Assembly: GCA_965651365.1 (NCBI GenBank)
Contig: CBFGSA010000127.1
Coordinates: forward strand, 1 to 7,417
DNA: 7,417 nucleotides
Origin: DASSBG01 sp965651365
Lineage (GTDB): Bacteria; Pseudomonadota; Gammaproteobacteria; Xanthomonadales; Rhodanobacteraceae
Direction of reading: 5' to 3'
The notes under the pieces: generated by a model
Database searches by the model: none
What the model was told of the DNA's origin: nothing
Seen by the model: only the letters and a program-made list of their open reading frames with translations
Made by a program: the position numbers and the translations under genes
In this document: positions 1 through 5,752 of the stretch, piece by piece
Numbering within the stretch: the stretch's first letter is position 1
Layout of the letters: each line of letters opens with the position of its first letter

Positions 1-38
1 CTTGCGTCCCTCATCACGGAGGTCCGCGGCTTGAGCAT
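1..38 (-). CDS. Possible first codons of a gene running off the left edge
   Basis: An ATG at 36-38 on the minus strand opens a frame of twelve codons (MLKPRTSVMRDA) to the window edge with no stop. GGA at 43-45 lies four bases upstream and could serve as a weak ribosome binding site. The main support is the strong promoter at 59-86, whose predicted transcript would begin near position 52 and reach this ATG after a very short leader. Twelve codons are too few to identify a family. The transcript could instead begin an RNA gene, or the true start could lie outside the window. Confidence 0.3.
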   Translation of the reverse strand, partial: MLKPRTSVMRDA

Positions 39-58
39 TTCGTCCAAGCGAGCCGACT

Positions 59-86
59 ATTATACGACAGATTTTCGCCCCGTCAA
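59..86 (-). promoter_or_regulatory. Sigma70-type promoter, reading leftward
   Basis: On the minus strand there is a -35 box TTGACG (81-86), a 16-base spacer, and a perfect -10 box TATAAT (59-64). The predicted transcription start is near position 52. It is the best promoter I can see in the window. It points away from the small gene at 156-353 and out of the window, so its target is the next gene to the left. Confidence 0.65.
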
Positions 87-155
87 CACCAAGTTCGGAT
101 GCATTTGGAGACGATCAACCCGGGTCGTGCGACCAAACCGACCGGGCCGACAATT

Positions 156-353
156 CTAGCGCGGCCGATTCTGATTGGGAAGCTCTGTTGCAGGATTTTT
201 TCGTGCGGACTGGACAGCACACGTCACGTCGCCCTCTGCAACAACGCGCCACTGATGGTGACAGGCCAGGCCCGGGCGGTACGGCACGATTCGCGTCCTG
301 CCGCTTCGCATCTGCCGGGGCAAGTCGTCTTCGATTGGAACGAACTGCTTCAT
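156..353 (-). CDS. Small hypothetical protein, 65 aa
   Basis: The ORF encodes 65 residues beginning MKQFVPIEDD and ends at TAG (156-158). The start was chosen because GAGGAG lies about six bases upstream of this ATG, a near-ideal Shine-Dalgarno sequence; a longer in-frame version starting at 476 has no such signal. The N-terminal half (an acidic EDD motif, then VPYRPGLAC) looks like a conserved short domain. The C-terminal half is polar, basic and probably disordered. There is no signal peptide, membrane segment or full metal-binding motif; two cysteines are present but far apart. It lies 181 bp downstream of the rubredoxin stop on the same strand, so co-transcription is possible. I do not recognise a function. 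I have a vague memory of similar short proteins in Xanthomonadaceae, which I cannot verify. Confidence 0.6.
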   Translation of the reverse strand: MKQFVPIEDDLPRQMRSGRTRIVPYRPGLACHHQWRVVAEGDVTCAVQSARKNPATELPNQNRPR

Positions 354-534
354 CGCTGTCTCCTCGGTGCGGGTCTGATCCGATGAAAGCACGCGATGAT
401 GGCAATCTTGTGGCGGCTTGTGGCCTTTCGCGACAACAGGCAGGCTTCGTGACACGCAGGCTGTGCCGCCCGGCATTCCGTTCGCCTCGCGCCCTGCGCG
501 AAGGGTGATGGCGCAGCAAGTGGGTCGCGGGTCC

Positions 535-735
535 TCAGTCGAACTCGATCATCTCGAAGTCTTCCTTGGTCACGCCGCAGTCCGGACATGTCCAGGTGTC
601 CGGGATATCATCCCAACGGGTGCCCGGATCGATACCTTCTTCGGGCAGCCCTTCGGCTTCGTCGTAGATGAATCCGCACACCACGCACATGTACTTGCGC
701 AGCGTGGGGGTGTCGGTGGCGGCTGTCGTGTTCAT
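535..735 (-). CDS. Rubredoxin
   Basis: A 66-residue rubredoxin, a small cytosolic one-electron carrier holding one iron in a Cys4 site. Both iron-binding knuckles are visible: CVVCG (Cys17 and Cys20) and CPDCG (Cys50 and Cys53). The typical family sequence lies between them (FIYDEAEGLPEEGI, PGTRW, PDTWTCPDCG), followed by the usual acidic tail. Most rubredoxins are about 54 residues and begin just before the KYMCVVCG segment, so this start adds about a dozen residues (NTTAATDTPT). No strong ribosome binding site precedes the ATG at 733-735. A shorter start at Met16 would sit directly against the first cysteine and is less likely. The gene is divergent from hemL across 133 bp. No electron-transfer partner is encoded nearby, so its redox partner is unknown. 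In other genomes the gene is often called rubA or rub. Confidence 0.95.
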   Translation of the reverse strand: MNTTAATDTPTLRKYMCVVCGFIYDEAEGLPEEGIDPGTRWDDIPDTWTCPDCGVTKEDFEMIEFD

Positions 736-868
736 TGTTCGGGTATGGAATCAAGTTCAGCCGCCTATTGTCGCAGGTTCATTCAGACCATGGAAGGAAT
801 GTTCGATTGGACAACACCGGGGCGTTCCACGAAGCTACACGTCTTTGTACCCGAACGAGCGACACGGC
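736..868. promoter_or_regulatory. Divergent intergenic region between rubredoxin and hemL
   Basis: This 133-bp gap must hold the start signals for both the rubredoxin gene (leftward) and hemL (rightward). I see no convincing -35/-10 pair on either strand and no clear operator palindrome. The plus-strand frame stays open through the gap into hemL, but that upstream peptide has no HemL homology and is not proposed as coding. Confidence 0.4.
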
Positions 869-2152
869 ATGTCCATCAGCAATTCCCTGTTTCAGCGCGC
901 CAGCAAGGTTCTCCCCGGCGGCGTGGATTCCCCGGTGCGCGCTTTCGGCGCCGTGGGTGGCGAACCGTTCTTTGCCGAGCGTGCGGAGGGCGCCTGTTTG
1001 TGGGACGTTGATGGGCGGCGTTACATAGATTACGTCGGCTCCTGGGGACCGATGATCGCCGGCCACAATCATCCGGCCGTGCGCGAGGCCGTGCTGGAGG
1101 CCGTTGGTCGCGGTCTGTCTTTCGGCACGCCGTGCGAAGCCGAGGTGACGATGGCCGAAACCGTGAGCGCGATGGTGCCTTCGGTCGAAATGCTGCGCAT
1201 GGTCAACTCCGGTACCGAGGCCACGATGTCGGCAATCCGATTGGCGCGGGGCGCCACCGGACGCGAGCGCATCGTGAAATTCGAGGGTTGCTACCACGGT
1301 CATGCGGACAGTTTTCTGGTCAAGGCCGGCTCCGGCGCACTGACGCTGGGCGAGCCCACCTCGCCGGGCGTGCCCAAGGCGCTGGCCGATCTGACCCTGA
1401 CCCTGCCGTTCAATGACCTGGAGGCGGCCCGGGAGTTGTTTTCCGAACACGGCAACGGCATCGCAGCGCTGATCGTCGAGCCGGTGGCCGGCAACATGAA
1501 TTGCATTCCGCCGCGTGACGGCTTTCTGGCAGGCCTGCGCGAGCTGTGCACCCGACACGGCGTGGTGTTGATCTTTGACGAGGTAATGACCGGGTTCCGC
1601 GTGGCACGCGGTGGCGCCCAAGAGCTGTACGGTGTCACGCCGGATCTCAGCACCTTCGGCAAGATCATCGGTGGCGGCATGCCGGTGGGTGCGTTCGGTG
1701 GACGGCGCGATCTGATGTTGCAGATCGCCCCGACCGGGCCGATCTACCAGGCCGGGACCCTGAGCGGCAACCCGGTGGCGATGGCTGCGGGGCTGGCCAT
1801 GCTGAAACTGGTTGACGAAGCCGGCTTTCACGACAAGCTGGCGGCAAGAACCCGGCTGCTGACCGATGGCCTGCAAGCCATTGCCGACGGCGCCGGAATC
1901 GACTTCAGCACCAATCGCGTCGGCGGCATGTTCGGCCTGTTCTTCAACAGCGAGCGGGTTGAAACCTGCGCCCAGGCCACGGCCTGCAACGCCGATCATT
2001 TCAGGCGTTTCCACCGCGCCATGCTGGACAACGGCGTGTTTCTGGCACCGTCGATGTATGAAGCCGGCTTCATGTCCAGCGCGCACGACGAAGCGGTCAT
2101 TGCCGAAACACTGGATGCTGCACGCACGGCCTTTGGAGCACTGGCCGCTTGA
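869..2152 (+). CDS. hemL: Glutamate-1-semialdehyde 2,1-aminomutase
   Basis: HemL is a PLP-dependent aminomutase that converts glutamate-1-semialdehyde to 5-aminolevulinate, the last step of the C5 route to tetrapyrroles in the cytosol. From the ATG at 869 the protein is 427 residues, matching the family length. The N-terminus (SNSLFQRASKVLPGGVDSPVR) is typical. Visible motifs are NSGTEA (113-118) for phosphate binding, the PLP-ring aspartate in FDEVMTGFR (D237), and the Schiff-base lysine K265 in STFGKIIGGG. AGTLSGNP follows near 295-302. An in-frame extension back to 668 exists but lacks homology, so the ATG at 869 is preferred; its ribosome binding site is weak. The stop codon overlaps the TTG start of the downstream channel gene, so the two are likely co-transcribed and translationally coupled. 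Nothing looks degraded. Confidence 0.98.
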   Translation: MSISNSLFQRASKVLPGGVDSPVRAFGAVGGEPFFAERAEGACLWDVDGRRYIDYVGSWGPMIAGHNHPAVREAVLEAVGRGLSFGTPCEAEVTMAETVSAMVPSVEMLRMVNSGTEATMSAIRLARGATGRERIVKFEGCYHGHADSFLVKAGSGALTLGEPTSPGVPKALADLTLTLPFNDLEAARELFSEHGNGIAALIVEPVAGNMNCIPPRDGFLAGLRELCTRHGVVLIFDEVMTGFRVARGGAQELYGVTPDLSTFGKIIGGGMPVGAFGGRRDLMLQIAPTGPIYQAGTLSGNPVAMAAGLAMLKLVDEAGFHDKLAARTRLLTDGLQAIADGAGIDFSTNRVGGMFGLFFNSERVETCAQATACNADHFRRFHRAMLDNGVFLAPSMYEAGFMSSAHDEAVIAETLDAARTAFGALAA

Positions 2153-3021
2153 GCGATTCCAAGCACCAACGCAGCAACCTGTTCGAACGCAGCTTTCTGC
2201 CTGCGAGCGAGGACGGACCGCGGCATCGCTGGTTCCGACTGATGTTTCGCCACGACTCACCCGCCGAGCGCAATTTCGATCTGTGGCTGATCATCATCAT
2301 CCTGGCCAGCGTCGGCGTGGTGATGCTGGACAGCGTCGAGTCGATCAAGACCCGCTGGCACCATGCCCTGATGCTGGCCGAATGGGCCTTCACGCTGGCG
2401 TTCACCGTCGAGTACATCGTGCGCCTGTGGGTGGTCCGGCGGCCCTGGCGCTACGCCACCAGCTTCTACGGCATGATCGATCTGCTGGCCGTGCTCCCAA
2501 CGTACCTGGCACTGCTGGTAACCGGTTCAAGCTATCTGATCGTGATCCGCATCCTGCGCCTGCTGCGGGTGTTCCGGGTGTTGAAACTGGTGGAGTACTC
2601 CAGCGAAGCCGGGATACTGATCACCGCCCTGTTGCGCAGTCGGCGCAAGATCTTCGTGTTCGTCTCGGCGCTGCTCGGCATCGTGGTCGTGTTCGGCACG
2701 CTGATGTACGTGGTCGAAGGGCCCGAGCACGGCTTCACCAGCATCCCGACCGGCATGTACTGGGCCATTGTCACCATGGCCACGGTCGGCTACGGCGACA
2801 TCGTGCCACAGACACTGCTCGGGCGATTCGTAACCTCCACGCTGATCCTGATCGGCTACAGCATCATCGCTGTTCCCACCGGCATCTACACCGCCGAACT
2901 GGCCAGCAGCATGCTGCCCAAGCGACGCAAGGTGCAATGCCCCGGCTGCAGCCTGCGCCAGCACGAAGCCGACGCCGATCACTGCAAGCATTGCGGCACT
3001 CAATTGCCCACCGTGGAATAG
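2149..3021 (+). CDS. Voltage-gated-like potassium channel with C-terminal zinc ribbon
   Basis: A 290-residue inner-membrane ion channel of the Kv/KvAP-like six-helix family. S1 spans about residues 44-62, with S2 and S3 between 72 and 125. S4 (about 129-148) has positive residues every third position (R134, R137, R140, R143, K146), a real voltage-sensor pattern. S5 spans about 168-188. The pore loop contains the potassium filter TVGYGD (212-217), and S6 spans about 227-247. The C-terminus has CPGC (264, 267) and CKHC (279, 282), a four-cysteine zinc ribbon. I chose the TTG at 2149, which overlaps the hemL TGA. GGAG at 2135-2138 gives good spacing, and the next Met (2242) would remove a conserved-looking NLFERSFLP segment. 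Coupling to hemL is physical, with no obvious functional link. The product is probably a tetramer; gating is unknown. Confidence 0.93.
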   Translation: MSDSKHQRSNLFERSFLPASEDGPRHRWFRLMFRHDSPAERNFDLWLIIIILASVGVVMLDSVESIKTRWHHALMLAEWAFTLAFTVEYIVRLWVVRRPWRYATSFYGMIDLLAVLPTYLALLVTGSSYLIVIRILRLLRVFRVLKLVEYSSEAGILITALLRSRRKIFVFVSALLGIVVVFGTLMYVVEGPEHGFTSIPTGMYWAIVTMATVGYGDIVPQTLLGRFVTSTLILIGYSIIAVPTGIYTAELASSMLPKRRKVQCPGCSLRQHEADADHCKHCGTQLPTVE

Positions 3022-3040
3022 ACGCACAGGGAACTGTATT

Positions 3041-3171
3041 CGCTACCAGCTACCGCTGTTCGGCATGGACTTCCAGGGCTCGGCGGCTGCCAGGGCCTCA
3101 CCTTTTTGCAGCAGCTCGATCGAGACCCGGTCGGGCGAGCGGACGAAGGCCATGTGACCGTCGCGGGGCGG
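3041..3171. repeat. Direct repeat, left copy (131 bp, perfect)
   Basis: Identical over 131 bases to 4481-4611. It begins two bases beyond the VOC stop codon and covers roughly the last 43 codons of that gene. Homology stops abruptly on the left (3040 versus 4480 and beyond are unrelated). On the right it continues at lower identity to about 3224. Confidence 0.97.
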
Positions 3172-3224
3172 ACGGTTGATGGTGATACCCATGTCTTTCA
3201 TGGTGCTTGCAGGTCACGTAGATG
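3043..3224 (-). pseudogene. 5'-truncated fragment of a second GloA-like VOC gene
   Basis: This minus-strand fragment matches the C-terminal part of the intact VOC gene at 4483-4905. The last 43 codons and stop are identical in sequence. Upstream, from 3172 to about 3224, it is related but diverged. Between 3172 and 3200 there are five substitutions; four are at third codon positions and silent, and the codon holding the fifth changes Val to Ile. That is the pattern of a homologue that was under selection. A one-base insertion near 3201 then breaks the frame, and similarity ends around 3224 with at least one further indel. No start, no metal-binding N-terminal half and no glyoxalase fold remain, so it is a remnant. 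It abuts the stop codon of the membrane-protein gene at 3227. Confidence 0.88.
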
Positions 3225-3226
3225 CT

Positions 3227-4204
3227 TCACCTTTGATCCGGTGTCCACGCAGTTGGGTTATCGGACGAAACGCCAACATAGGGGCAGCCCTCTCCACGCA
3301 TTTTTGAGATGTTTTTCAAATAGAACCCTGCCGTGGCCCCGGAACTCATGTAAAGCAGTCTACGGACCTCCTCTCGGCCAGGGCCAGAATGGACAAATTC
3401 GCGTGCAAGAGTGCTCCCTCGAAAGTCACCCAGACTCTCTGCCCAGGAAAGAGCACCGATAACCTGCGCGTCCGCGAAATTCTGATCGCCCCCTCTAACG
3501 CCTGCGGCGCGCGCGGCCAAGAACCCCTTGTACGGACTATTGGACTGCTCAATTACGTGCTTCAGCATGCGTCCATCCGTCTCGAGTTGGGGATTGTCAA
3601 GCCACACATCATCCTTACTCTTGCCTTCGGAAGCATACTCAGCGAATTTCCTCTTGAGGACGCCCAGCTCCCTGTCTTTCAGCAGAAATGCTGCCTTCAC
3701 ATTTCCGGATGCGGTCATGGCACGCAAATCACCCGTACTCATGGACTCCACCGCAGCGAGATCTTCAGGCATCACGTATCCATTCTGTGCCATCCATGCG
3801 ACCATCTTCGCTGAACTCACTTCATACACACCATGATTTCGCTTGTTGAATGCACGCATCTGCTTCTGCATTGATTGCGGATAGCGTGACAGCCAGTCCT
3901 CAAAGCTGCGCCCAGTCTGCACTCGGTCGACACCCGGCAACCGGTACTGTGTCGGGACAACCGCCGAGCCGTCCTTGGCTACACCGGGATTGACCGATGC
4001 TTTTTCTTGCTGCTGAACCGAGCCTACAGGCTTTTTAGGCTCCGTAATCGTTGCTGGCGATACAGCGGAACGATTCGCCGCAGTTTCAGTCTTTGTACTT
4101 CGCGCCAACTGCTTGCTGTCGCGTCGGGAAGAACCGAGCCAAACCAAGCCGACTATCAGAAGCACAAAAACTACAAGCCAACCGAATGTTTTTCCCATCG
4201 TCAT
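3227..4204 (-). CDS. Unrecognised membrane-anchored protein, 325 aa
   Basis: I do not recognise this protein. With the ATG at 4202-4204 it has 325 residues. There is one hydrophobic N-terminal helix (about 7-24, GWLVVFVLLIVGLVWLG), then a polar Ser/Thr/Pro/Gln/Lys-rich linker (about 25-95) that is probably disordered. A mostly helical C-terminal domain (about 96-305) follows, ending in CPYVGVSSDNP. Segments such as GDLRAMTASGNVKAAFLL and SPYKGFLAARAAG through ALSWAESLGDFRGSTLAREF faintly resemble Sel1/TPR-like helical repeats; this is a weak impression. It is probably an inner-membrane protein with a periplasmic domain, but the flanking charges do not settle topology. An in-frame ATG at 4276 would add 24 residues before the helix. 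I prefer 4204 because of its ATGA overlap with the ORF upstream. Base composition is lower in G+C than the neighbours, suggesting transfer. Confidence 0.8.
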   Translation of the reverse strand: MTMGKTFGWLVVFVLLIVGLVWLGSSRRDSKQLARSTKTETAANRSAVSPATITEPKKPVGSVQQQEKASVNPGVAKDGSAVVPTQYRLPGVDRVQTGRSFEDWLSRYPQSMQKQMRAFNKRNHGVYEVSSAKMVAWMAQNGYVMPEDLAAVESMSTGDLRAMTASGNVKAAFLLKDRELGVLKRKFAEYASEGKSKDDVWLDNPQLETDGRMLKHVIEQSNSPYKGFLAARAAGVRGGDQNFADAQVIGALSWAESLGDFRGSTLAREFVHSGPGREEVRRLLYMSSGATAGFYLKNISKMRGEGCPYVGVSSDNPTAWTPDQR

Positions 4205-4368
4205 TCTTGGCAGCCATTCTCTTTCATGGTATTCCCCCACACCGAACACATAAGCTGAGCCCGGTCTGCTTCCCACGCACCTTCACCATGTGAGAATACC
4301 GCTTCCGAGTAGTCGCTCGCAAAATCGTCACATGGCGGTATATTCATGCTTGATAGACGAAAGCTCAT
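4201..4368 (-). CDS. Possible short ORF overlapping the membrane-protein start, up to 55 aa
   Basis: A minus-strand frame is open from about 4467 to the TGA at 4201-4203, 88 sense codons without a stop. From the ATG at 4366-4368 it would encode 55 residues; a second ATG at 4345-4347 (MNIPPCDDF) gives 48. The protein would be soluble and acidic, with three cysteines (CDD, MCSVWG, ENGCQE) and no membrane segment. The stop overlaps the ATG of the membrane-protein gene by ATGA, the usual geometry of translational coupling. Neither start has a clear ribosome binding site. The frame could therefore be a fortuitous opening, or the tail of a gene whose 5' end was lost near the 4480/4481 junction. No family is recognised. 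Confidence 0.35.
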   Translation of the reverse strand: MSFRLSSMNIPPCDDFASDYSEAVFSHGEGAWEADRAQLMCSVWGNTMKENGCQE

Positions 4369-4429
4369 CAGCGAGTCATAGGTCTTTAACCCAATCGTCG
4401 AATAGCCCTCGCCTCTGCAGAAGCGGCAA

Positions 4430-4463
4430 GCCCGAACGGCGTTGATGGTGGCACCGTTCAGGC
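4430..4463. other. Imperfect inverted repeat (10-bp arms, one mismatch)
   Basis: GCCCGAACGG (4430-4439) pairs with CCGTTCAGGC (4454-4463) with one mismatch around a 14-base loop. It lies 18 bp inside the right junction of the inserted segment. On the minus strand it lies downstream of the VOC stop and could act as a transcript-end hairpin, but no T-run follows. I checked for an integron attC-like core (GTTRRRY) and did not find one. Its role is unknown. Confidence 0.45.
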
Positions 4464-4480
4464 CGAATCACAGACTTGAC

Positions 4481-4611
4481 CGCTACCAGCTACCGCTGTT
4501 CGGCATGGACTTCCAGGGCTCGGCGGCTGCCAGGGCCTCACCTTTTTGCAGCAGCTCGATCGAGACCCGGTCGGGCGAGCGGACGAAGGCCATGTGACCG
4601 TCGCGGGGCGG
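4481..4611. repeat. Direct repeat, right copy (131 bp, perfect)
   Basis: Identical to 3041-3171 and offset by exactly 1440 bp. This copy is the functional 3' end of the intact VOC gene: stop codon at 4483-4485 and about 43 codons upstream. Recombination between the copies would remove the inserted segment and still leave a complete VOC gene. Confidence 0.97.
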
Positions 4612-4905
4612 GCGGTTAATGGTCACGCCCATGTCTTTCAGATGCTGGCAGGTGGCGTAGATGTCATCGACCTGGAAGGCCAGGTGGCCGAAATTGCGCG
4701 CCGAGCCGTAGTCTTCGTCGCTGTTCCAGTTGTGGGTCAGTTCGATCTCGGCTTCGGGGCTTTCCGGCGCGGAGAGGAAGATCAGGGTGAACTTGCCCTC
4801 CGGCACGTCCTTGCGGCGCACTTCCTTCAGGCCCAGGCCTTCGCAGTAGAAACGCAGCGAGGCATCCACATCGCGGATGCGGACCATGCTGTGGAGGTAT
4901 TTCAT
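4483..4905 (-). CDS. gloA: VOC-family protein, glyoxalase I (lactoylglutathione lyase)-like
   Basis: A 140-residue vicinal-oxygen-chelate protein close in length and pattern to bacterial glyoxalase I. That enzyme isomerises the methylglyoxal-glutathione hemithioacetal to S-lactoylglutathione in the cytosol. Two beta-alpha-beta-beta-beta modules are visible: KYLHSMVRIRDVDASLRFY near the start and FGHLAFQVDDIYATCQHL from about 72. The four expected metal ligands are present: H5, E55 (in AEIELTHNW), H74 (in FGHLAF) and E117 (in VSIELLQKG). Clear agreement with GloA at these positions supports the name, but the loop before the last strand differs from E. coli as I remember it, so another VOC activity is possible. 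GGAG at 4912-4915 precedes the ATG, which starts three bases after the SDR stop: a tight operon. Its last 131 bp are duplicated at 3041-3171. Confidence 0.87.
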   Translation of the reverse strand: MKYLHSMVRIRDVDASLRFYCEGLGLKEVRRKDVPEGKFTLIFLSAPESPEAEIELTHNWNSDEDYGSARNFGHLAFQVDDIYATCQHLKDMGVTINRPPRDGHMAFVRSPDRVSIELLQKGEALAAAEPWKSMPNSGSW

Positions 4906-4908
4906 GAG

Positions 4909-5733
4909 CTACTCCGGATCAAGGAACAGGTCGGGCAGCAGCGCGTGGCCGGGTTCGACGGCATAGGCATCGAAGTCCGAGATACCGGTTTCGCGCAATA
5001 CTTGCTCGTCAATGAAGAAATTACCATTGGTCTCGCTGGCGGGCCGGACCAGGATGGCGTGGGCGGCGTCGGCCACGATTTCCGGTTTGCGGCAGCCGGC
5101 TTCGTCGACGTTGGGAATCATCTTCAGTGCATCGGTGGCAATCACGGTACGTGGCCACAGGGCATTGATGCCGATACCGGCCTTGGCGAATTCGGCCGCC
5201 AGGCCCAGGGTGACAAAGCTCATGCCCATCTTGGCCAGGGTATAGCCGGTATGCGGTGCCCACCAGCGCGGGTCGAGATTGGGCGGCGGCGCCATGGTCA
5301 GGATGTGCGGATTGGCGGCCTGTTGCAGGTGCGGAATGGCCACCTTCGCGCACAGGAAACTGCCGCGTGCATTGACCTCGTGCATCAGGTCGAAACGCTT
5401 CATCGGCGTGTCCAGCGTGCCCTTGAGCCAGATCGCGCTGGCGTTGTTGACCAGGATGTCGAGGCCGCCGAACTGCTCGACCGCCTGCGCCATCGCCGCG
5501 CGCACGTTTTCCTCGTCGCGGATGTCGCACTTGATTGCCAGTCCCCGTCCCCCGGCGGCTTCGATCTGCTCGACCGCGGTGTGGATGGTGCCGGGCAGCC
5601 TGGGATTGGGCTTGTCGCTCTTGGCTGCCACCACGATGTTGGCGCCGTCACGCGCGGCACGCAGCGCGATCGCCAGACCGATGCCGCGCGAGGCACCGGT
5701 GATGAACAGGGTCTTGTCGGCCAGGGTGCTCAT
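4909..5733 (-). CDS. Short-chain dehydrogenase, HSDL2-like
   Basis: A 274-residue cytosolic NAD(P)-dependent oxidoreductase of the SDR family. The Rossmann cofactor motif TGASRGIG is at 12-19, the structural motif NNAS at 96-99, and the catalytic YTLAK gives Y164 and K168. The segments PHILTMAPPPNLDPRWW and INALWPRT are characteristic of the HSDL2-like subgroup, where substrates are poorly known. The usual catalytic serine about 13 residues before the tyrosine is not evident; this stretch reads MAPPPNLDP, with Ala or Pro at candidate sites. The ATG at 5731-5733 was chosen because GGAG (5743-5746) lies nine bases upstream. A GTG at 5746-5748 would add five residues and overlap that signal. The gene is 19 nt after the LON-domain gene and 3 nt before the VOC gene, so it sits in the middle of the operon. 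The substrate is unknown. Confidence 0.93.
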   Translation of the reverse strand: MSTLADKTLFITGASRGIGLAIALRAARDGANIVVAAKSDKPNPRLPGTIHTAVEQIEAAGGRGLAIKCDIRDEENVRAAMAQAVEQFGGLDILVNNASAIWLKGTLDTPMKRFDLMHEVNARGSFLCAKVAIPHLQQAANPHILTMAPPPNLDPRWWAPHTGYTLAKMGMSFVTLGLAAEFAKAGIGINALWPRTVIATDALKMIPNVDEAGCRKPEIVADAAHAILVRPASETNGNFFIDEQVLRETGISDFDAYAVEPGHALLPDLFLDPE

Positions 5734-5752
5734 GTGTTGTGTCTCCACGGAT

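Larger units (their letters stand above)
3041..4480. mobile_element. Inserted 1440-bp segment bounded by duplicated VOC-gene 3' end
   Basis: Positions 3041-3171 and 4481-4611 are identical, so one repeat unit is exactly 1440 bp. Inside lie the VOC gene fragment, an unrecognised membrane-protein gene, and a possible short ORF. Base composition drops: I count 26 of 60 G+C at 4141-4200 against 43 of 60 at 1681-1740 in hemL. Without the segment, the channel stop (3021) would be about 21 nt from the VOC stop, a normal convergent junction. No transposase, integrase, terminal inverted repeat or short target duplication is visible. The 131-bp repeat is long for a site-specific att core. I infer acquisition by homologous recombination with DNA carrying a related VOC gene; an att-type event with a lost or distant integrase is the alternative. 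Confidence 0.65.

Noticed and set aside
123..134. Palindrome GGTC-GTGC-GACC
   Set aside because: Four-base arms and no T-run; expected by chance in GC-rich DNA.
485..504. Hairpin CCT-CGCGC / GCGCG-A-AGG downstream of rubredoxin
   Set aside because: No T-run follows on the minus strand, so it does not meet the pattern of an intrinsic terminator.
99..519. Several overlapping ORFs on both strands in the left region besides 156-353
   Set aside because: They are Arg/Pro/Cys-rich translations typical of shadow frames in GC-rich DNA and lack good ribosome binding sites. Only the 65-codon ORF with GAGGAG upstream is supported.
779..2260. Long minus-strand ORF (about 490 codons) opposite hemL
   Set aside because: It is antisense to a clear hemL; its His/Gln/Arg-rich composition is that of an antisense shadow and it has no recognisable domain.
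3026..3037. ACAG-GGAA-CTGT hairpin after the channel stop
   Set aside because: A four-base stem with a GNRA-type loop is too weak to call a terminator.
4370..4480. Integron attC site at the end of the cargo gene segment
   Set aside because: A single-gene cassette was considered. No GTTRRRY/RYYYAAC core pair is present, and the 131-bp flanking repeat does not fit cassette insertion.
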